Of a DNA stretch of 17,656 bases, positions 13,345-17,656 are shown piece by piece. The stretch comes from Bacillota bacterium (GTDB lineage: Bacteria > Eremiobacterota > SpSt-956 > JAKJGF01). The first letter of the stretch is position 1; the number at the start of each line of letters is the position of its first letter. Position numbers and translations under genes: made by a program. The stretch covers positions 1 through 17,656 of the forward strand of contig JAKPQU010000171.1 of assembly GCA_029555925.1 (NCBI GenBank). Reading direction: 5' to 3'. Under the pieces are notes generated by a model. It was given only the letters and a program-made list of their open reading frames with translations. It did not search any database and was not told the DNA's origin.

Positions 13345-14190
13345 ATGGGTAAAAAAATATTTATAATTCTTACAATAATATGTTTTCTATGTATATTAGC
13401 AGGTGTTATTATATATTTTTCTCCTGAAGCAAGACTGATGAGGCACATCTCAAAAGGTGAAAATTATCTGAAGATGGGAAAAGCAGTCCTTGCCACAGAG
13501 GAGGCGGAAAAAGCCCTGGAGATAAACCAGAAACATTATGCTCCTTATTTATTACTGGGGAAAATATATATAACACAGAAGCAATACGGTCTTGCCATTG
13601 AGAAACTCAGAACTGCCGATGAATTATCTCCTGATTCCATAGAGATTTATTATTACACTGCCATTGCCTACAGAAGTAAAGGAGAATTTATTAAAGCACT
13701 GGCAAAATTCGATAAAGCCATAGCTCTGGAAGAAAGATCGGATGATAGCATATGGGGGAAAAAACTTGCGGAGGCGAAATTTGATACCTATATAGAATAT
13801 GGCAAATTACTCCAGTCCAGAGGAAGGCTGGAAGAAGGAAAAGAAAAATTTGTTAAAGCCATGTATATAGATCCTGAAAATCCTTATCCTCATTATTATC
13901 TGGTAAGTTTATATATAGATATGGACCGCTTTGATCTTGCCCTGGAGGAAGCAAAAAATACTATGAAACTTAAAACAACTCTCGGAGCAGATGCTTTCTA
14001 TAAACTTGCAGGAGCATGTAAAGATAAAGCACTCGGTAAAGAAGGGCCGGAATTATACAGGACCTTCACAAAAAAACTTGGAGACATGATAGAAAAAGAG
14101 AGTAATCTGATTATAAGGGAATTACTCAGACAGATAAGAAATTATTCGGAAAATGAACTAAAAAAAATGGAGAAAGAAAAAGGTCAATGA
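13345..14190 (+). CDS. Membrane-anchored tetratricopeptide repeat protein
   Basis: A 281-residue protein. One N-terminal hydrophobic segment (about 4-25, IFIILTIICFLCILAGVIIY, preceded by GKK) acts as a signal anchor. About five TPR helix pairs follow: near 33-64, 65-98, 99-131, 148-178 and 183-214, with typical positions such as YLLLGKIYITQKQYGLAIEKL and PYPHYYLVSLYIDMDRFDLAL. The domain should face the periplasm or outer side and act as a protein-interaction scaffold; the partner is unknown. The end is a charged helix (NELKKMEKEKGQ). I chose the ATG at 13345 because it puts the lysines just before the membrane helix; an upstream TTG at 13309 would overlap the promoter boxes. A CPBP protease gene follows after 48 bases. 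Confidence 0.82.
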   Translation: MGKKIFIILTIICFLCILAGVIIYFSPEARLMRHISKGENYLKMGKAVLATEEAEKALEINQKHYAPYLLLGKIYITQKQYGLAIEKLRTADELSPDSIEIYYYTAIAYRSKGEFIKALAKFDKAIALEERSDDSIWGKKLAEAKFDTYIEYGKLLQSRGRLEEGKEKFVKAMYIDPENPYPHYYLVSLYIDMDRFDLALEEAKNTMKLKTTLGADAFYKLAGACKDKALGKEGPELYRTFTKKLGDMIEKESNLIIRELLRQIRNYSENELKKMEKEKGQ

Positions 14191-14238
14191 CCTGGCCTCT
14201 AATGGGCGAAGGTTTCTGGCACAATTCTGTAAAAAATT

Positions 14239-15234
14239 ATGAATCAGAAAAATGAAAAGAGAAAGATTTTCCTCACTTCTATTATACCTCTGGCAGTATC
14301 TGTTATAATTTATCTCTGTATAAAACTACCATCTGGGAGTTTATCATTGATGGATATATTATCAATGAATAATCTCTTATACAGCGGTCTCCTTTTTCCG
14401 CCTGAATTATGCATTATCTTTATGTTTCTCTTAAGTTTCCTTCTGTTGCTTTTCATGTTTCTGCCTGTAAAAAACGGAACAGCTTCTGTTTTATATACAC
14501 TGCAAATATGTGCTGCCGGTTATTTCCTCATAGAAATATTTTATCAATTTATTCATTTTGTCGTTCCTGTACCGGCCAGTCCCGGATGGATTTCCCACTG
14601 GATTAACAACATAAATATGTATCTCCTTCATCGTTCCCATCAATATATCGGACTTATATTCATGTTAATAGTCTTTTTCCGCACCTCTTCTCAAAGAGAA
14701 GATTCTACATTAAAGGGAGGTAATATAAATTATATCTCCGGATTTCTTGACCCCAAAAGACCTTTACCATGGAAATATATAGCTCTGAAACTGGCAGGTT
14801 ATTTTTTCATATTCAGTATCATGGCTTTTCTGCTCAGACATAAAGGGGGCCTCGTATTACAGAACCTTTATATGATTGTCCCTCTCTTTCTCGGAGCACT
14901 GAACAATTCATTCATAGAGGAACTTCTGTTCAGAGGCATATTTTTGAGCCGATTTAAATCAGCTATAGATGAGAAATATGCAAATTACCTTCAGGCGCTT
15001 TTATTCGGTCTCTTCCACTCACAGTTTATATACCTCTCTATCGCCATTTCTTCTGGTGACATAAAAGGATTCCTCATTGGATTACTTATTCAAACAGGCA
15101 TATTGATTATATATACCTTTATAGGATGGATCTTCGGAAGAGCATCACTTGAGACAAAAGGCATAGGCCTTTCCACTTTTATGCATACATGTATTGTCAT
15201 GGCTATTTATTTGAGTAAAGGTCTTGTTTATTAA
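14239..15234 (+). CDS. CPBP-family (CAAX protease/Abi) intramembrane metalloprotease-like protein
   Basis: A 331-residue polytopic membrane protein with about eight hydrophobic segments (near 11-29, 55-75, 84-110, 132-147, 182-199, 209-222, 250-270, 275-299). The C-terminal half is the CPBP domain: motif 1 EELLFR (E227, E228, R232) and motif 2 FGLFH (H260). The motif 3 histidine appears in FMHTCIV (H316), but the asparagine usually four residues later is valine (V320). Bacterial CPBP proteins process or protect secreted peptides, mature proteins, or act in membrane signalling. The start has no clear Shine-Dalgarno site (GAAGG at 14209 is too far), so it may depend on coupling to the TPR gene. 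The TAA stop sits inside the following hairpin. Confidence 0.83.
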   Translation: MNQKNEKRKIFLTSIIPLAVSVIIYLCIKLPSGSLSLMDILSMNNLLYSGLLFPPELCIIFMFLLSFLLLLFMFLPVKNGTASVLYTLQICAAGYFLIEIFYQFIHFVVPVPASPGWISHWINNINMYLLHRSHQYIGLIFMLIVFFRTSSQREDSTLKGGNINYISGFLDPKRPLPWKYIALKLAGYFFIFSIMAFLLRHKGGLVLQNLYMIVPLFLGALNNSFIEELLFRGIFLSRFKSAIDEKYANYLQALLFGLFHSQFIYLSIAISSGDIKGFLIGLLIQTGILIIYTFIGWIFGRASLETKGIGLSTFMHTCIVMAIYLSKGLVY

Positions 15235-15265
15235 GAGCCTGCCCGATCAGACAGACTCTTAATAA
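15228..15265. terminator. Bidirectional terminator-like hairpin between convergent genes
   Basis: TTATTAAGAG (15228-15237) and CTCTTAATAA (15256-15265) form a perfect 10-base stem with an 18-base loop. It lies between the CPBP gene (plus) and the minus-strand gene ending at 15279, and it includes the CPBP TAA stop. There is no long U-tract on either side, only AATAATT, so termination strength is uncertain. Confidence 0.55.
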
Positions 15266-15278
15266 TTATCCAAAATTG

Positions 15279-15761
15279 TTATTCAGTGTAACCGAATACT
15301 ATACCACTCTGGCCACTGCGCAGTGTAAGCCCTTCTCTGGAAGACGCAAGGAGAGATGCGCCGGATTCAGGGGAAGTAAGTTTTTTGGTTTCATTGAGCA
15401 GTGCGAGCGCCTGTTTTTCTCCTTTGAGAATAAATAAAGATGGTTCCTGTGCACCGAGGGCCCATTCCGTGCGGCACGGCTCTGTCGCTTCCTGGCGTGT
15501 GCGGTGCACATATGCGCAGGCTACCGTTTTTACCGTTGCCTGAATTACATCGGCAGTACTTGCTTTCCCCTCTGCAATAGGGCCTTTCAGAGCTTTGAGC
15601 AACCCGCTGCCGAATGAATTGGCAATATAGGTGCCAAACCATGTTTTTTCTCCGTCTGTCGCACTGTTGAAACTCTTGATAAAGGCAGGGTCCATTGCTT
15701 CAAAGGCACTGATAAAATCAGCGGGCCTGGCGTTACCAACGAGTTTTTTGAGACGATTCAT
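15279..15761 (-). CDS. Unknown protein translationally coupled to the HD-domain protein
   Basis: A 160-residue soluble protein that I do not recognise. It begins MNRLKKLVGNARPADFISAF, is mostly helical with small residues in the middle (SFGSGLLKALKGPIAEGKAS), has two cysteines near 82 and 97, and ends in a serine-rich tail (SGASLLASSREG, then SGQSGIVFGYTE). Its ATG overlaps the HD gene stop as ATGA, so the two are made together and may form a complex or be a split form of one protein. The DNA is GC-rich (about 57% by hand count at 15301-15360), unlike most of the window, which suggests acquisition. GC-rich DNA tends to keep extra frames open, but the coupling and the amino-acid composition support this frame. 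Confidence 0.65.
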   Translation of the reverse strand: MNRLKKLVGNARPADFISAFEAMDPAFIKSFNSATDGEKTWFGTYIANSFGSGLLKALKGPIAEGKASTADVIQATVKTVACAYVHRTRQEATEPCRTEWALGAQEPSLFILKGEKQALALLNETKKLTSPESGASLLASSREGLTLRSGQSGIVFGYTE

Positions 15762-17110
15762 GGCAACCGGCCCAGGTTAAAGCGCGTCGCCACATCTTTG
15801 AGTGAAGGTTCATCAGGAGTTCCTTCTTTGCCCAGTTCCTTGATGGAGGCTTCTTTAAATTTTTCACCCGGCGGCGTGCCGTCCCTATATGCTTCAGAAA
15901 TAAACTGCCGCAGTGCATTATGAGAATTTAAAATCGGTTTTGAAAATTTGCCATTCACGGCACTCATCACGTCAAGGAGACCGTGAATGCGTGCAAGGCT
16001 TAACACTCCCTCGCTTTTTTCTTCCCGTGCCATGTCAAAGAGCGGTTTATATGCCGAAACATTGCCTTCTCCGAAGAAGTATTGTCCCGGAAGTGAGTGA
16101 AGCCTCGCTAAAAGAAGAACTTTTTCTTTTTCTTTATCGGTCAGATTAAGCCTGGAAAGAAGTTCCGGATTGCCGGCAAGTATCGTTTCCGAATCAAAAT
16201 CGTGGGCAATCCACTCGACGCCTTTCATGTTTAGACCGGATTTCTCCGCCCACTGAGGGTTCATTTTGCCCAGGTCATGAAATCCGGCAACTACTGTAAG
16301 CACCTTCCAGTCGGAAGGGCCAAGGGTAGCGAACAGCGGTTCAAGAAACGCTTTAAGATCTTCTACGGAGACCCGAAGATGTTCCGGTGCATTCGGATTA
16401 TTTATCATAGCGTGCAATGCATCATAATCCCTGAGCGTTTTTACCTGATTATTAATATGTTCCGTCGTAGTCATGCCCTGGGTATGGTTGGGCGAATAAG
16501 ATTCATTCAGCCCTTCGGTAATACATGGAAGACTGAGAATATATTCAGATATTTCAGATGTAATCTCATCAGTAGATTTTTCTTTACACACTGAGGTGTT
16601 TTCAACCGTATCCGATGTGCCGGATGCCTGAGAAATCGTCGATCCGGATATATGCCCCGCAGTTTCTTTGTTTGACGGAGAGAGCGCCTCTGCATCTTTC
16701 GGGGTAATCTCTGCGGAAATACCGGTAATGCATCCCCGCTCATGAGATGAATCTTTCTGCCCTGATGTATCTTCAGGTTTCGGCATGAAACCATAGCTTT
16801 CCCTGTCTGTTTTCTTTATTGTTTCTTCCCTGTGTGTTTCTTTTTCCTGTTTTACGCTGGAAGAAGCATCTGAAGATAATTTTTCAACTGCTTTTTTTAT
16901 TTCTTTTTCTTCACTCTGTTTTATATTACTCAGTCCGACCTTATCACAGAAAAAATCTTTTACAGCACTTAAATGTGTATTTAATGATTTAAGAAGCCCC
17001 CCTTTTTGAGTTTCATCAGTCTTTTTTGATTCCTTGACTTGATTCGGTGATATGGCACCGGGAGTAAAAATTATATACTTATTCGGATCATTTATACCTA
17101 TAGATCTCAT
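15758..17110 (-). CDS. HD-domain metal-dependent phosphohydrolase with long low-complexity N-terminus
   Basis: A 450-residue protein. Residues 1-20 (MRSIGINDPNKYIIFTPGAI) look ordered. Residues about 25-195 are Ser/Thr/Lys/Glu-rich and probably disordered. The C-terminal part (about 215-440) holds an HD domain: FHDLGK (H278, D279), AHDF (H303), ARLHSLPG (H338) and a possible last metal ligand in HGLLDVMSAV (D380). HDLGK-type domains hydrolyse phosphoester bonds of nucleotides, cyclic nucleotides or nucleic acids; the substrate is unknown. The start is the ATG at 17110, 8 bases after GGAGG (17118-17122); an ATG at 17125 lies just upstream of that site and is unlikely. Base composition changes within the gene, AT-rich over the linker and GC-rich over the HD part, as if two sources were joined. 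Confidence 0.75.
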   Translation of the reverse strand: MRSIGINDPNKYIIFTPGAISPNQVKESKKTDETQKGGLLKSLNTHLSAVKDFFCDKVGLSNIKQSEEKEIKKAVEKLSSDASSSVKQEKETHREETIKKTDRESYGFMPKPEDTSGQKDSSHERGCITGISAEITPKDAEALSPSNKETAGHISGSTISQASGTSDTVENTSVCKEKSTDEITSEISEYILSLPCITEGLNESYSPNHTQGMTTTEHINNQVKTLRDYDALHAMINNPNAPEHLRVSVEDLKAFLEPLFATLGPSDWKVLTVVAGFHDLGKMNPQWAEKSGLNMKGVEWIAHDFDSETILAGNPELLSRLNLTDKEKEKVLLLARLHSLPGQYFFGEGNVSAYKPLFDMAREEKSEGVLSLARIHGLLDVMSAVNGKFSKPILNSHNALRQFISEAYRDGTPPGEKFKEASIKELGKEGTPDEPSLKDVATRFNLGRLP

Positions 17111-17288
17111 TAAAAAATCCTCCATTCATCTTCAGGCTCAGAATTTATTTATTTATTTATCCTTATTTATCAGTTTTATGTTGTTTTATACTTACTTTTT
17201 CTACGATTTTCTCAGATCCTATTATTCTTAATAGTACCATCTTATTTTTAACGTATCCCCGTATTATTTTTAAATTATCCAGGTTAAT
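17111..17288 (-). promoter_or_regulatory. Upstream region of the HD gene
   Basis: An AT-rich leader holding the GGAGG site at 17118-17122 and a four-unit ATTT repeat (17143-17158, AAAT on the transcribed strand). The tetranucleotide run could vary in length but is short. No confident promoter was found. Confidence 0.35.
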
Positions 17289-17435
17289 TTATAGTGTATT
17301 TCATAACTTATAAGAATTTAAGTCGTCGTGACGCGTAACGCGTGATGTGTGACGGGTTTAATCCATGGGCATCACGCATTACGCTTTACGCATTACGAGG
17401 TCATTATTTATGGTTAGTTATGAAACTAACTATAA
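17289..17435. repeat. Palindromic MITE-like element, copy 1 (family B)
   Basis: A 147-base element. The ends TTATAGTGTATTTCATAACT and AGTTATGAAACTAACTATAA are inverted repeats matching in about 17 of 20 positions. Inside are heptads GTGACGC, GTAACGC, GTGATGT, GTGACGG (from 17328) and, inverted, CATCAC, GCATTAC, GCTTTAC, GCATTAC (to about 17395), around a short centre. The whole unit can fold into one long hairpin. There is no coding capacity. Confidence 0.88.
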
Positions 17436-17514
17436 TATCCCTTCATAATAATATAACAAATGGAATTTAAAAAAAGTTTCACTTGAAAAAAATTTTCTTA
17501 TAGTGTTAAGAGGA

Positions 17515-17656
17515 TTATAGTGTATTTCATAACTTATTAGAATTTAAGTCGTCGTGACGCGTAACGCGTGACGCGTGACGGGTTTAATCCCTGCGCATCA
17601 CGCATTACGCGTCACGCATTACGAGGTCATTATTTATGGATAGTTATGAAACTAAC
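17515..17656. repeat. Palindromic MITE-like element, copy 2 (family B), cut by the window end
   Basis: A direct repeat of 17289-17430, 142 bases with the same start (TTATAGTGTATTTCATAACTTA) and no length change; most differences lie in the heptad part (GTGACGC GTGACGG in place of GTGATGT GTGACGG; CCCTGCGCATCAC in place of CCATGGGCATCAC). The copies are 226 bases apart start to start and separated by about 80 bases of AT-rich DNA. The final bases of the right inverted repeat fall outside the window. Confidence 0.88.

Noticed and set aside
15299..16794. Several extra open frames on both strands within the HD and 160-residue genes
   Set aside because: They overlap the coupled genes, have arginine/proline/cysteine-rich translations typical of shadow frames in GC-richer DNA, and lack start signals.
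17289..17656. CRISPR array
   Set aside because: The repeats are 142-147 bases with internal palindromes, only two copies are present, and there are no short regularly spaced repeat-spacer units or cas genes. The 7-base arrays have no spacers.

Overview
This is a window of AT-rich bacterial chromosome carrying ordinary housekeeping and envelope genes, a small restriction-modification module, and an unusual density of short repeats. Strong Shine-Dalgarno sites, sigma-70-like boxes (two of them extended -10 TGnTATAAT) and bacterial protein families make the domain clear. The phylum cannot be fixed from the sequence. The CTP synthase is a variant form, and the short glycine-rich RRM protein is of the kind seen in cyanobacteria and several uncultured phyla.

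Layout. 1-139: the 3' end of an IS5-family insertion sequence. 230-2455 (minus): a two-gene R-M operon, methyltransferase then endonuclease, with a possible 14-codon leader ORF. 2686-4323 (minus): CTP synthase. 4607-7864 (plus): a tight three-gene operon encoding a CBM48-type esterase, a membrane-anchored EEP-fold hydrolase and an ATP-grasp protein. 7864-8226: three abutting palindromic repeat elements. 8289-8838: an RRM RNA-binding protein with a structured leader and a 3' hairpin. 9028-10119: a CorA-type transporter. 10211-11668: a 22-codon peptide gene followed by a radical SAM/B12-binding-type protein. 11762-12844: a GT4 glycosyltransferase. 12877-13191 (minus): a small helical protein. 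13345-15234: a membrane-anchored TPR protein and a CPBP-type membrane protease. 15279-17110 (minus): a coupled two-gene unit with an HD phosphohydrolase domain, GC-rich in part and probably acquired. 17289-17656: two direct copies of a 147-bp palindromic element.

The most unusual signal is a family of heptanucleotide arrays, mostly GTRANNN units (GTGACGC, GTAACGC, GTGAGTC, GTGAAGA and others) plus a second AGCTRAN class. They occupy most of the intergenic gaps and usually form two inverted arms. The conserved part of each unit contains a stop triplet (TGA or TAA). Because 7 and 3 are coprime, three units in a row close all three reading frames. Four genes have their stop codon inside or sharing a base with such an array, and a fifth shares a base of its stop with an unrelated palindromic element. 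The arrays resemble the STRR heptamer repeats of cyanobacteria in kind but not in sequence. Several sit inside MITE-like elements with recognisable terminal inverted repeats.

Six starts given here differ from the longest open frame because of ribosome-binding-site position, protein homology or repeat content: CTP synthase, the RRM protein, CorA, the radical SAM protein, the helical protein and the HD protein. For the ATP-grasp and TPR genes the start choice is less secure.
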